Below, in pieces: positions 1 to 6,922 of a stretch of 12,277 nt of DNA. Position numbers and translations under genes: made by a program. The DNA is taken from NCBI GenBank assembly GCA_964404395.1, contig CAYOKA010000061.1:1-12277 (forward strand), given 5' to 3'. Within the stretch, counting starts at the first letter, position 1, and each line of letters opens with the position of its first letter. The notes beneath the pieces are model-generated. The model did not search any database and was not told the origin of the DNA. It was given only the letters and a program-made list of their open reading frames with translations. Source of the stretch: JAAYBT01 sp964404395. GTDB taxonomy: Bacteria > Bacillota > Clostridia > Acetivibrionales > DTU013.

Positions 1-1454
1 ATACGAGTCTTTAAATAGCCTTGTTTTTCTCTAAGCATATCCATGCTATCCTGGGGTTCCCATTGAAAGGGCGTAAAGGGCTTGGGCACAAAGGATGACG
101 TACTGATCGTCACCTCCAGCCGTCTATTTCTGCGTTCTTTTGGAACCTTGTAATACTCGTCCACTACCTTTTTGCCAAGAACTGCGATTCCTTCTATATC
201 CTCCATCGTTTCAGAGGGTAACCCAATCATGAAATATAGCTTCACGCCATTCCAGCCGCCGTTGAAAGCAAGACCTACGGAATTGAGCAGATCTTCCTCG
301 GTAACACCTTTATTTATCACATCTCTGAGCCTCTGCGTACCGGCTTCCGGGGCAAATGTCAGCCCACTTTTCCTCACCTGCTGGGCCTTTTCCATCAGTT
401 CCAGAGAGAAAGAGTCAACCCGAAGGGAAGGTAAAGCAAGATTGACCTTCTTCGCTTCCATATCACTTAGCAGGCTGGAGGTCAGCTCCGGGAGGCTCGA
501 ATAATCGCTGGTGCTCAGCGAAATTAACGATATCTCCTCGTAGCCGGTGCTGTCCTGTAGCTTATTGGCCATTTCCTTAAGCCTTGTCGGTGTCCTCTCC
601 CGTAACGGCCTATATACAAACCCTGCCTGGCAGAACCGACATCCCCTGGTGCATCCCCTAAACAGCTCCAGTGTAGTTCTGTCATGCACAATTGATAAAT
701 ATGGTACCACCATTTTATCCGGATAATATACGGCGTCCAAATCGCTGATAATACGTTTTCTTATCTTAACCGGGTAGCTCTCTTTCAATGGCTCGAAAGC
801 TTTTATGGTCCCATCCTCATTGTAAGAAAAGCTGTAAAACCCGGGCAAATAAATGCCTTCTATGCCAACTATTCTATTCAAAAACTCTTCACGGGGTGCT
901 TTATCACACTTCCACTGCCTATAGGCATCCATCACCTCATTAATGATCTCTTCCCCTTCACCCATTATGAAAAAATCAACAAAATCCGCAAGTGGTTCCG
1001 GATTGTATGCACATGGCCCGCCGGCACATACAAAGGGCTGCCCTTCCTTCCTGTCCCCCCGAAGCAGCGGTATTCCGGCAAGATCCAGCATATTCAAAAC
1101 ATTGGTATAGCTCATCTCGTATTGCAGAGTAAACCCAACAAAATCAAAATTCCCAACCGGTTCACGGGATTCTAAGGAAAAGAGCGGGATGTTGTTCTCA
1201 CGCATTTTCGCTTCCATATCAATCCAAGGCGCGAAAGCCCTCTCACAATAGGTATCCTCCCTCTCGTTAAGTAGCCCATATAAAATGCGCATACCCAGAT
1301 GGGACATACCCACCTCGTAGGTATCAGGGAAACAGAAAGCAAACCTTATGTCAGCCTCCGCCGGATCTTTAACAACAGCGTTCAACTCGCCTCCTGTGTA
1401 TCTGGCAGGCTTTTCAACGCTTTGAAGTAATTCGTCTCTTAATATAACTTGCAA
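1..1454 (-). CDS. B12-binding-type radical SAM protein (TIGR03960-like), N-terminal 484 residues, cut by window edge
   Basis: The minus strand is open from a TTG codon at 1454 to the left edge, giving 484 residues without a stop. The protein begins LQVILRDELL and soon shows EKPARYTGGE, typical of the start of this family. Residues about 30-235 match the cobalamin-binding-like N-terminal region, with GGPCAYNPEP (145-154) and MGEGEE (164-169). The radical SAM iron-sulfur motif is FRGCTRGCRFCQAG, with cysteines 268, 272 and 275 (C-x3-C-x2-C). Further family motifs are TFAPEAGTQR (366-375) and SSFVPKPFTPFQW (453-465). The family is widespread in Clostridia, often beside a DUF2344 protein, ribonuclease G and rplU, but its reaction is not established to my knowledge; a role with RNA or ribosomes is only a guess from that context. 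TTG was chosen because AGGAGG (1469-1464) lies 9 bases upstream and the family homology begins right after it. The carboxyl end is outside the window. Confidence 0.93.
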   Translation of the reverse strand, partial: MQVILRDELLQSVEKPARYTGGELNAVVKDPAEADIRFAFCFPDTYEVGMSHLGMRILYGLLNEREDTYCERAFAPWIDMEAKMRENNIPLFSLESREPVGNFDFVGFTLQYEMSYTNVLNMLDLAGIPLLRGDRKEGQPFVCAGGPCAYNPEPLADFVDFFIMGEGEEIINEVMDAYRQWKCDKAPREEFLNRIVGIEGIYLPGFYSFSYNEDGTIKAFEPLKESYPVKIRKRIISDLDAVYYPDKMVVPYLSIVHDRTTLELFRGCTRGCRFCQAGFVYRPLRERTPTRLKEMANKLQDSTGYEEISLISLSTSDYSSLPELTSSLLSDMEAKKVNLALPSLRVDSFSLELMEKAQQVRKSGLTFAPEAGTQRLRDVINKGVTEEDLLNSVGLAFNGGWNGVKLYFMIGLPSETMEDIEGIAVLGKKVVDEYYKVPKERRNRRLEVTISTSSFVPKPFTPFQWEPQDSMDMLREKQGYLKTR

Positions 1455-1459
1455 ATAAA

Positions 1460-2731
1460 TTATCCTCCTCTATTTTCTTTTTCCTTTTTTTGATAACGCC
1501 ATCTTAAAAAATACCCCATACTTGCAATAAGCCTCGCAGTTGTTGAAATTCCCATTGCTAAGAATATATTTGTCTGCCTATATATCCACAAACCGACCAT
1601 TGGTGCAACAAAGCCTGTAATGTTGGTAAGTGTGTTGAATAATGAAATGTGTATAGTCTTATTGTCTTTCGGCAGTGTATCGAGCAGGTTCAAAAACAAG
1701 GTAAGGTTAAGGCCTGCAAGGGCTACTCCTGTAAATATATTAGCCATTACTAATACCGGAAAACTCATAAGTGTCACATAGGGCAAAGGAGATAATGCAA
1801 TCCCGACTGCAGATACAAAAATTCCCAAGCCATTCCCCCTCTTATCAAGAAACTTGTTCCATAAAGAAAAGGAAAGGAACTGCGCGATTCCTGATGCAAA
1901 GCTCAATATAGCCAGCTGCAGCTCGTTCAGATGTACATAATCAGTATTATAGATGAAAAACATAGGCCAAGTCATCTGCCATGTAAAATGAAAAACAAAA
2001 CCGCATATACATAGTATCACAAATGGTTTGTTTCTAATCATCGTCGCAAAGGTATCCATGCTTAAGACTCTGGATGGCTTTGCAGCTGCTGGTTCTTTTC
2101 CCTTAATGGTAGGATGCCTATCCGTGCGTCCCCTTACTCTGGAAAAGAAAAAAATTTGAACCAATGTTAAAGCAAAGCATAAACCATAGAAAATTTGGTA
2201 CAGTACCAGCCTCTCACCATCAGATTCGGGGATATAGGTAAGCATAAGCCCCGTGCCCAGCACCGTAAGCAAACCAAAGAGCGAGCTGTATTTGCTTCTG
2301 ACAGTATAGACTCTGCTGGCATAGGTCCCTTTGAAATTGTCGGCAAAATAAGACTGCCATGTAGTAAGATACAAAGACCCCGGTGCGTTCATGAAGCCTA
2401 TCAGAATAACGTAAACAAATACCTTTGATTCATGGGGTATCTGAGGCACAAGAGAAATGGCCACATAAAAAACGCTAACTATTGAAAGCAATACAAGAAT
2501 TGTGCGCTTTTTTTTGTTAATGCGTTCAATCAGCATGCCGAAGGGAATCAATATGAAAATGGCAACAAGGGGCGGCGCAGCATTTAATAAAGCAGTATGC
2601 AGGTCGTTGCCGCCCATTCGCTTTGCAAACATCTGTATAAATGGATTATACAGGTTAAAAACAGTTGTATAGACAATGCCCTCTAAAATAATGAACATTG
2701 CCGCCAAATCTCTATTCCTAAGACGTTTCAT
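1460..2731 (-). CDS. MFS transporter, 423 residues, 12 predicted membrane segments
   Basis: This is an integral membrane permease of the major facilitator superfamily. Hydrophobic segments are spread over the whole length in two halves of about six, separated by a charged, hydrophilic loop at about residues 198-235. A motif A-like loop follows the second segment, GMLIERINKKKR (65-76), and a weaker copy, NKFLDKRGN (292-300), sits at the same place in the second half. Both are MFS hallmarks. The substrate cannot be read from the sequence. The length is normal for the superfamily. The ATG at 2731 has only a weak GGA 4 bases upstream (CTGGAAA), so initiation may be modest. The gene is the first of a two-gene unit with the radical SAM protein, 5 bases apart. 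The membrane segments were judged by eye. Confidence 0.9.
   Translation of the reverse strand: MKRLRNRDLAAMFIILEGIVYTTVFNLYNPFIQMFAKRMGGNDLHTALLNAAPPLVAIFILIPFGMLIERINKKKRTILVLLSIVSVFYVAISLVPQIPHESKVFVYVILIGFMNAPGSLYLTTWQSYFADNFKGTYASRVYTVRSKYSSLFGLLTVLGTGLMLTYIPESDGERLVLYQIFYGLCFALTLVQIFFFSRVRGRTDRHPTIKGKEPAAAKPSRVLSMDTFATMIRNKPFVILCICGFVFHFTWQMTWPMFFIYNTDYVHLNELQLAILSFASGIAQFLSFSLWNKFLDKRGNGLGIFVSAVGIALSPLPYVTLMSFPVLVMANIFTGVALAGLNLTLFLNLLDTLPKDNKTIHISLFNTLTNITGFVAPMVGLWIYRQTNIFLAMGISTTARLIASMGYFLRWRYQKKEKENRGG
1464..1469 (-). promoter_or_regulatory. Ribosome binding site of the radical SAM gene, inside the MFS 3' end
   Basis: The minus strand reads AGGAGG at 1469-1464, a perfect Shine-Dalgarno sequence 9 bases before the TTG start at 1454. 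It is formed by the last Arg-Gly-Gly codons of the MFS gene, whose TAA stop is at 1462-1460. Ribosomes ending the MFS gene would stop on top of this site, so coupled translation is likely. Confidence 0.8.
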
Positions 2732-2775
2732 TTTCCAGTGTCATCCTGATACAATCTCTTATATTAAACAATCAT

Positions 2776-2784
2776 ATTGTACCA
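2776..2784 (-). promoter_or_regulatory. Probable extended -10 promoter for the MFS and radical SAM genes
   Basis: The minus strand reads TGGTACAAT at 2784-2776. This is a TG-n-TACAAT extended -10 element (5 of 6 matches to TATAAT), about 45 bases before the MFS start. I see no good -35 at 16-18 bases, which extended -10 promoters can tolerate. It lies back to back with the tRNA promoter. Confidence 0.4.
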
Positions 2785-2797
2785 TATTTTTTGCCCG

Positions 2798-2826
2798 TTG
2801 CATTCTTTCGCTTTTGATGTTAGAAT
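2798..2826 (+). promoter_or_regulatory. Probable sigma-A promoter of tRNA-Pro
   Basis: TTGCAT (2798-2803) and TAGAAT (2821-2826) are separated by exactly 17 bases. Transcription would start near 2833, about 17 bases before the tRNA. The -10 box lies within the left arm of a perfect inverted repeat (2818-2846). Confidence 0.65.
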
Positions 2827-2846
2827 TATAAGCGCAAATTCTAACA
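2818..2846 (+). repeat. Perfect 10-bp inverted repeat over the tRNA promoter -10 box
   Basis: TGTTAGAATT (2818-2827) is repeated in inverse as AATTCTAACA (2837-2846), with a 9-base spacer. Slightly longer partial symmetry extends to GATG on the left and CATC on the right. The left arm contains the -10 element and the right arm lies just after the expected start site. It could be an operator for a dimeric regulator or a chance symmetry. Only its presence is certain. Confidence 0.7.
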
Positions 2847-2849
2847 CAT

Positions 2850-2925
2850 CGGGGTGTAGCGCAGATGGTAGCGTGCTTGGTTCGGGACCAAGAGGCCGTG
2901 GGTTCAAATCCCGCCACTCCGACCA
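2850..2925 (+). tRNA. tRNA-Pro, anticodon CGG
   Basis: This is a complete 76-base cloverleaf. The acceptor stem CGGGGTG (2850-2856) pairs with CACTCCG (2915-2921) with one G-T pair, followed by discriminator A and an encoded CCA (2923-2925). The D stem is GCGC/GCGT. The anticodon stem CTTGG/CCAAG (2876-2880 and 2888-2892) encloses loop TTCGGGA, with anticodon CGG at 2883-2885, which reads proline codon CCG. The T stem GTGGG/CCCGC encloses TTCAAAT. There is no intron. It appears to be transcribed alone, from the promoter at 2798 to the hairpin at 2927. Confidence 0.97.
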
Positions 2926-2926
2926 A

Positions 2927-2977
2927 AAACGGCTGAACTTCGCATTTATTGCGGGGTTTCAGCTGTTTAAATTTTGC
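2927..2977 (+). terminator. Hairpin terminator after tRNA-Pro
   Basis: AAACGGCTGAAC at the left and GTTTCAGCTGTTT at the right form a long, slightly imperfect stem, continued by CGC (2941-2943) and GCG (2951-2953) around an ATTTATT loop. The stem is followed by a T-rich tail, TTTAAATTTT. This fits an intrinsic terminator separating the tRNA from the sugar transporter operon. Confidence 0.72.
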
Positions 2978-3132
2978 AGGTTTCCATCACTTATGTCTCC
3001 TGAACATGGTGGATTTTTTACTATTTGTAGTCAAAATATTATGATTTATTTATATTCTGTCATGGACCGAACTCCCATTGTACACTTTTTTACCCAAACA
3101 GTTAAAATTCTTACCGGGTTCTTCCATTGATG

Positions 3133-3162
3133 TTGTCTTCCATTTCCCATTTGTGATATACA
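3133..3162 (+). promoter_or_regulatory. Candidate promoter of the sugar transporter operon
   Basis: TTGTCT (3133-3138) lies 18 bases before TATACA (3157-3162), and the -10 box is preceded by TGA, giving an extended -10. This would start transcription near 3168, about 45 bases before the binding-protein start. A second weaker candidate is TGTACA (3079-3084) with TAAAAT (3103-3108), spacing 18. The 236 bases between the tRNA terminator and the first sugar gene are AT-rich and contain no gene I can support. I saw no clear catabolite-response element. Confidence 0.4.
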
Positions 3163-3169
3163 TATTAAA

Positions 3170-3183
3170 GAAGACATATCTTC
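3170..3183 (+). repeat. Short palindrome GAAGA-CATA-TCTTC in the sugar operon leader
   Basis: GAAGA (3170-3174) and TCTTC (3179-3183) are perfect inverse copies around CATA. The palindrome sits just after the best candidate promoter and about 30 bases before the binding-protein start. This is where a repressor operator would be expected, but five-base arms can occur by chance. Confidence 0.35.
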
Positions 3184-3213
3184 AAAAAATTGTATTATGG
3201 GAGGAAGACGAGT

Positions 3214-4197
3214 ATGAAAAAAACCATTATTATTCTTCTTGTTGTGGCATTGGCATTTGGACTGTGCGCATGTAATGCAAAAGCGCCGGCAGGGTCCAAC
3301 AAATCAGCAAGTGGTCCCATTAAGGTTGGTATTGTTAACAATCCGCCGTCCGAGTCCGGATATCGTGCAGCGAATGTAGCGGACTTTGAAAAAGTCTTCA
3401 CAGAAGAAGCCGGATACAAGGTTTCAACCTTCTACAGCCTGAAGAACGATGAGCAGTTGAACGCAGCTCAGCAGTTTGTCACCGAAGGTGTAGACTATCT
3501 TCTAATTTCAGCAGCAGCTACAGATGGCTGGGATACTGTACTTAAGAGTGCCAAAGAAGCCGGTATCAAAGTATTCCTCTTTGACCGTATGATGAATGTT
3601 GATGAAAGTCTGTATGAAGCCGCTGTAGTTTCCGACATGGCTAATCAAGGCACAACAGCAGTAAATTGGCTGAAGGATCAGAAGTTACCTGAGTATAACG
3701 TTATTCACATTCAGGGAGCAATGGGTTCCGATGCGCAAATCGGTCGTACAGATGCGTTGGATGCTGAATTTGCAGCAGGCACCATGAACAAGGTTGTTCA
3801 GCAGACTGCTACTTGGGATGAAGCTACTGCAAAGCAGATTGTTGAATCAGTAATCAACTCCAAGGATAAGTTCAATGTTATCTATGCGGAAAATGACGGT
3901 ATGGCAAAAGGCGCTGTTGCAGCGTTGGATGAAGCCGGTATCACTCATGGCGTTGGCAAGGACGTTGTTGTAATGGGCTTCGACTGTAACAAGTGGGCAC
4001 TTAGAGAACTGCTTGCAGGTAATTGGAACTATGACGGACAGTGCAGCCCCTTCCAGGCCGCTGTAATCGAAGGGATGATACAAAAACTGAAAGCCGGCGA
4101 AACACTTACTCAAAAGAAGGTTATTTCTGAAGAGAAGGGTTTTGACGCAAAGACTATCACCCAGGAAGACATTGATACATATGGTCTTGGCGACTAA
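3214..4197 (+). CDS. ytfQ: Sugar ABC transporter substrate-binding lipoprotein, YtfQ-like
   Basis: This 327-residue protein is the extracellular receptor of the ABC importer encoded downstream. The start at 3214 (MKKTIIILLV) was preferred over an in-frame ATG 24 bases upstream because GGGAGGAAG lies just before it and the signal peptide then starts correctly. Residues 1-19 are a lipoprotein signal peptide ending in LCAC, so Cys20 would carry the lipid anchor. The rest is a type 1 periplasmic-binding-protein fold. It shares with E. coli YtfQ the segments SESGYRAA (46-53), the GVD..LIS stretch (92-99) followed by DGWDTVL (104-110), VFLFDR (120-125) and the AENDGM stretch (225-230). YtfQ binds galactofuranose. 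Here the sugar is inferred only from family and operon layout, so another pentose or hexose is possible. It is the first gene of the operon, followed by hairpins that may raise its level over the later genes. Confidence 0.9.
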   Translation: MKKTIIILLVVALAFGLCACNAKAPAGSNKSASGPIKVGIVNNPPSESGYRAANVADFEKVFTEEAGYKVSTFYSLKNDEQLNAAQQFVTEGVDYLLISAAATDGWDTVLKSAKEAGIKVFLFDRMMNVDESLYEAAVVSDMANQGTTAVNWLKDQKLPEYNVIHIQGAMGSDAQIGRTDALDAEFAAGTMNKVVQQTATWDEATAKQIVESVINSKDKFNVIYAENDGMAKGAVAALDEAGITHGVGKDVVVMGFDCNKWALRELLAGNWNYDGQCSPFQAAVIEGMIQKLKAGETLTQKKVISEEKGFDAKTITQEDIDTYGLGD

Positions 4198-4209
4198 CCT
4201 GTAAGAATT

Positions 4210-4229
4210 TGTTGGGCATCGAGCCCACA
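4210..4229 (+). repeat. Small intercistronic hairpin after the binding-protein gene
   Basis: TGGGC (4213-4217) pairs with GCCCA (4223-4227) across loop ATCGA. It is extended by two more pairs past one bulged T. No T-run follows, so it is more likely an mRNA 3'-end stabiliser or chance structure than a terminator. Confidence 0.4.
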
Positions 4230-4241
4230 GAAAGTATGTGC

Positions 4242-4287
4242 GATGCGGCGTATGCGGAGATTTTCCCCATACGTACGCACCGCCATC
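4242..4287 (+). repeat. Imperfect intercistronic inverted repeat before the ATPase gene
   Basis: GAT, GCGG and CGTATG on the left (4242-4254) can pair with CGTACG, CCGC and ATC on the right (4271-4287) with small bulges. It lies between the binding-protein and ATPase genes, upstream of the ATPase ribosome binding site. In binding-protein operons such structures often reduce downstream expression or protect the upstream message. That role here is inference. Confidence 0.4.
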
Positions 4288-4323
4288 TTTATGAAACCTC
4301 CAATATGTAAAGGACGGGTACCT

Positions 4324-5844
4324 ATGCAGAACGATATCATTTTATCCATGCGGAAAATATGCAAATCATTTCCTGGTGTACGCGCCTTGCAAAATGTGGA
4401 TTTCACTCTGCGCAAAGGCGAAATTCACGCCCTGATGGGTGAGAATGGAGCCGGAAAGTCAACCTTGATTAAAGTTTTGACAGGCGTATTTCCAAAAGAC
4501 TCAGGACAAATCCATATGGCGGGCATAAACAAGGAGCTTCTGGTAAAATCGCCCCAGGATGCTCAAAAATTAGGCATCAGTACAGTTTATCAGGAGATAA
4601 CTCTTTGTCCTAATCTTACAGTTGCTGAAAACATGTTTATCGGACGGGGAAATTACCGTTTCGTAAATTGGCGCTCTATGGAAAAGAGAACGACGGAGAT
4701 ACTTACCAAGCTTAAAATCCCGGCGAGAGCCAATCAGCAGCTTTCCTCCTGCTCGCTTGCTGTTCAGCAAATGGTTGCCATTGCACGCTCCGTAGACATG
4801 GACTGCAAAGTACTTATACTGGACGAACCAACCTCCTCTCTGGATGAAGGCGAGGTAGCAAAGCTTTTTTCTCTTATGCGTGATCTGAAGTCCCGTGGTG
4901 TCGGCATAATCTTTATAACGCATTATCTTGATCAAACTTATGAGATATGCGACAGGATTACTGTTTTGCGTAATGGTGAGTTTGTAGGTGAATACGAAAT
5001 AAAGGATTTACCGCGCGTACAGCTTATTTCAAAGATGCTGGGCAAGGAGCTTAATGATATTTCAGAAATCAAAAACACCAAGGCTTTTGAAGCCGGGGCT
5101 GATGCTACGCCTGTTTACGAGTCATTTGGATTATCAAGCGTTGAGTGTAGGAAAGGGTTTGATTTCAAAATTTACGAGTGCGAAGTAAACGGTTTTACCG
5201 GACTTCTCGGCTCTGGCCGAAGCGAAAGTGTTCGGGCCATATTTGGCGCTGATAAAGTTACCGGCGGCAGGGTACTGCTAAATGGTAAGGACGTGAAAAT
5301 AAAGAAACCCAAGGACGCAATGAAGCAAGGTATAGGTTACCTGCCTGAGGATAGAAAACAGGACGGTATCATTGAGGATTTGACCGTGCGTGAAAATATA
5401 ATACTTGCCCTGCAGGTAATGAAGGGCTTTTTCCGGCCGTTTTCCAGAAACGAAGCAGAAGCCTTTGCAGATGAATATATCAAATTATTAGGAATAAAAA
5501 CACCTACATCAGACACGCCTATAAGACAGCTCTCGGGAGGTAATCAACAAAAAGTAATACTAGCGCGCTGGCTACTCACAAATCCGAAGTATCTTATCCT
5601 GGACGAACCAACTCGCGGCATTGACGTCGGTACAAAGGTAGAAATACAAAAACTTGTACTAAAACTTGCCGAAGATGGTGTCAGCGTCACGTTTATTTCA
5701 TCAGAAATTGAGGAGATGCTTCGCACCTGTTCTCGGCTCATCGTTATGCGGGATCGTAATATAGTTGGTGAATTGAGGGGCGAGGACATGACACAGGCTA
5801 ATGTTATGCATACGATCGCAGGGGAGGCAGCTCAAAATGGCTAA
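4324..5844 (+). CDS. ytfR: Sugar ABC transporter ATP-binding protein with two nucleotide-binding domains, YtfR-like
   Basis: This 506-residue cytoplasmic ATPase powers the importer, as in the CUT2 (RbsA) family of about 500 residues. The first domain has Walker A GENGAGKST (39-47), Q-loop Gln90, the family's unusual signature region SLAVQQMVAIARSVDM (144-159), Walker B VLILDEP (163-169) and switch His200. The second has a degenerate P-loop GLLGSGRSE (293-301) lacking the usual lysine, signature LSGGNQQ (403-409) and Walker B YLILDEP (423-429). The degenerate second P-loop is normal for this family. The S-x-A-x-QQ signature and VRENIILALQ followed by RPFSR match YtfR closely. The start at 4324 was chosen because AAAGGACGGGT lies just upstream and family homology starts at MQNDI. 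A longer reading from 4243 adds 27 unrelated residues. Its 3' end overlaps the next gene by 8 bases. Confidence 0.93.
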   Translation: MQNDIILSMRKICKSFPGVRALQNVDFTLRKGEIHALMGENGAGKSTLIKVLTGVFPKDSGQIHMAGINKELLVKSPQDAQKLGISTVYQEITLCPNLTVAENMFIGRGNYRFVNWRSMEKRTTEILTKLKIPARANQQLSSCSLAVQQMVAIARSVDMDCKVLILDEPTSSLDEGEVAKLFSLMRDLKSRGVGIIFITHYLDQTYEICDRITVLRNGEFVGEYEIKDLPRVQLISKMLGKELNDISEIKNTKAFEAGADATPVYESFGLSSVECRKGFDFKIYECEVNGFTGLLGSGRSESVRAIFGADKVTGGRVLLNGKDVKIKKPKDAMKQGIGYLPEDRKQDGIIEDLTVRENIILALQVMKGFFRPFSRNEAEAFADEYIKLLGIKTPTSDTPIRQLSGGNQQKVILARWLLTNPKYLILDEPTRGIDVGTKVEIQKLVLKLAEDGVSVTFISSEIEEMLRTCSRLIVMRDRNIVGELRGEDMTQANVMHTIAGEAAQNG

Positions 5845-6922
5845 GAGTTTAAATAAATTCAAAAGTTCTCAATTGATTGTTCCATTGTTTGCACTTTTTT
5901 TGCTGATAATTTTTAATTTATTCAGGGATATTGAGTTTTTTTCAATATCTGTTATAAAGAACAATGATGGAAACACCGTTCTTTCCGGGAATTTGATCAG
6001 TATAATAAATGGCGCATCAGAGCTTGCTATTTTGGCAATTGGCATGACGCTGGTAACAGCATCGTCGAGAGGACAGGATATCAGCGTTGGCGCAGCGGCA
6101 GCAATAGCGGGCAGCATTTTTGTCAGTGTGCTTCGCGGAAATCAAATAACATTGCCGGTTATTCTTCTAGCCTTTTCAGCAAGCTGTATCATTGCAATTA
6201 TTTTCGGCGCATTCAACGGCACGTTGGTTGCAGCATTCAAGATTCAGCCAATGATTGCGACATTGATATTACTCTCTGCCGGACGTTCCATAGCTTACTG
6301 GATAAACGGCGGAGCAACACCTACAGTTTCAAGCCCACTGTTAACTGCAATCGGAGGTTTCATTCCGGGCATCCCGATACCCACACCCATTCTCATTACG
6401 ATAGTATTCGGAGTGTTGATCTGGCTTGTTTTGAAATTCACCAACCTCGGGTTATACACACAGGCGGTTGGAGTCAACGAAAAATCCGCACGCCTGAACG
6501 GAATCAACACTGCATTGGTAAAGCTTTTATCATTTATGATACTGGGCATTTGCGTTGCTATTTCCGGCTGTATCAACGTTTGCAGAATTGGACTTATCAA
6601 CCACGAAACCATCCTCTTGGATATAGAAATGGATGCTATTTTGGCAGTCGCTATCGGTGGCAATTCTCTGGGAGGCGGTAAATTCAACCTGGCAGGTTCA
6701 GTGATTGGGGCATTCATAATTCAGGCGCTGACTGTTACGCTTTATGCCATGAAGGTTCCTTCAACTGCGGTAAAAGCCTATAAGGCAGTTGTTATTATAG
6801 CCATCGTTGTAATCAGTTCGCCAATCGTAAAGGAATATGCCCTTCAGCTGCGCGACAGGTTGTTTAAAAAACAGGCAAAAACATCTGAGAATTGCGAGAA
6901 AAATGGAGAATTAACAATATGA
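5837..6922 (+). CDS. ytfT: Sugar ABC transporter permease, YtfT-like
   Basis: This 361-residue integral membrane protein of the CUT2 permease family (RbsC type) would form one half of the membrane channel. The start at 5837 has GGGGAGG (5821-5827) 9 bases upstream and overlaps the ATPase stop by 8 bases. Hydrophobic segments begin at about residue 12 and recur to about 337. Family motifs are LAIGMTLVTA (66-75), GQDISVG (79-85), KIQPM.ATLIL near 135-145, the cytoplasmic coupling segment QAVGVNEKSARLNGI (219-233), and DAILAVAIGGNSLGGG (276-291). Most family members have GGIDLSVG where this protein has RGQDISVG. It resembles YtfT more than YjfF, which is encoded next. The charged tail after residue 340 is cytoplasmic. 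Translation is probably coupled to the ATPase gene. Confidence 0.9.
   Translation: MAKSLNKFKSSQLIVPLFALFLLIIFNLFRDIEFFSISVIKNNDGNTVLSGNLISIINGASELAILAIGMTLVTASSRGQDISVGAAAAIAGSIFVSVLRGNQITLPVILLAFSASCIIAIIFGAFNGTLVAAFKIQPMIATLILLSAGRSIAYWINGGATPTVSSPLLTAIGGFIPGIPIPTPILITIVFGVLIWLVLKFTNLGLYTQAVGVNEKSARLNGINTALVKLLSFMILGICVAISGCINVCRIGLINHETILLDIEMDAILAVAIGGNSLGGGKFNLAGSVIGAFIIQALTVTLYAMKVPSTAVKAYKAVVIIAIVVISSPIVKEYALQLRDRLFKKQAKTSENCEKNGELTI

Noticed and set aside
172..504. Plus-strand open frame of 110 codons
   Set aside because: It is antisense to the radical SAM gene, which carries clear family motifs; the antisense product resembles nothing and has no good ribosome binding site.
2850..2977. 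tRNA-Pro 3' end as an integration site for a mobile element
   Set aside because: No integrase, no direct repeat of the tRNA end and no change to accessory-type genes downstream; the neighbours are ordinary metabolic operons.
2777..3130. Plus-strand open frame of 117 codons across the tRNA
   Set aside because: It runs through the promoter, the tRNA-Pro gene and its terminator, so it is a chance frame.
3190..3213. Upstream ATG for the sugar-binding protein
   Set aside because: It would place charged residues before the signal peptide, and the GGGAGGAAG ribosome binding site lies inside it; ATG 3214 fits better.
4243..4323. 27-codon N-terminal extension of the ATPase
   Set aside because: It overlaps the intercistronic hairpin, has no family similarity and has no ribosome binding site, while 4324 has one.
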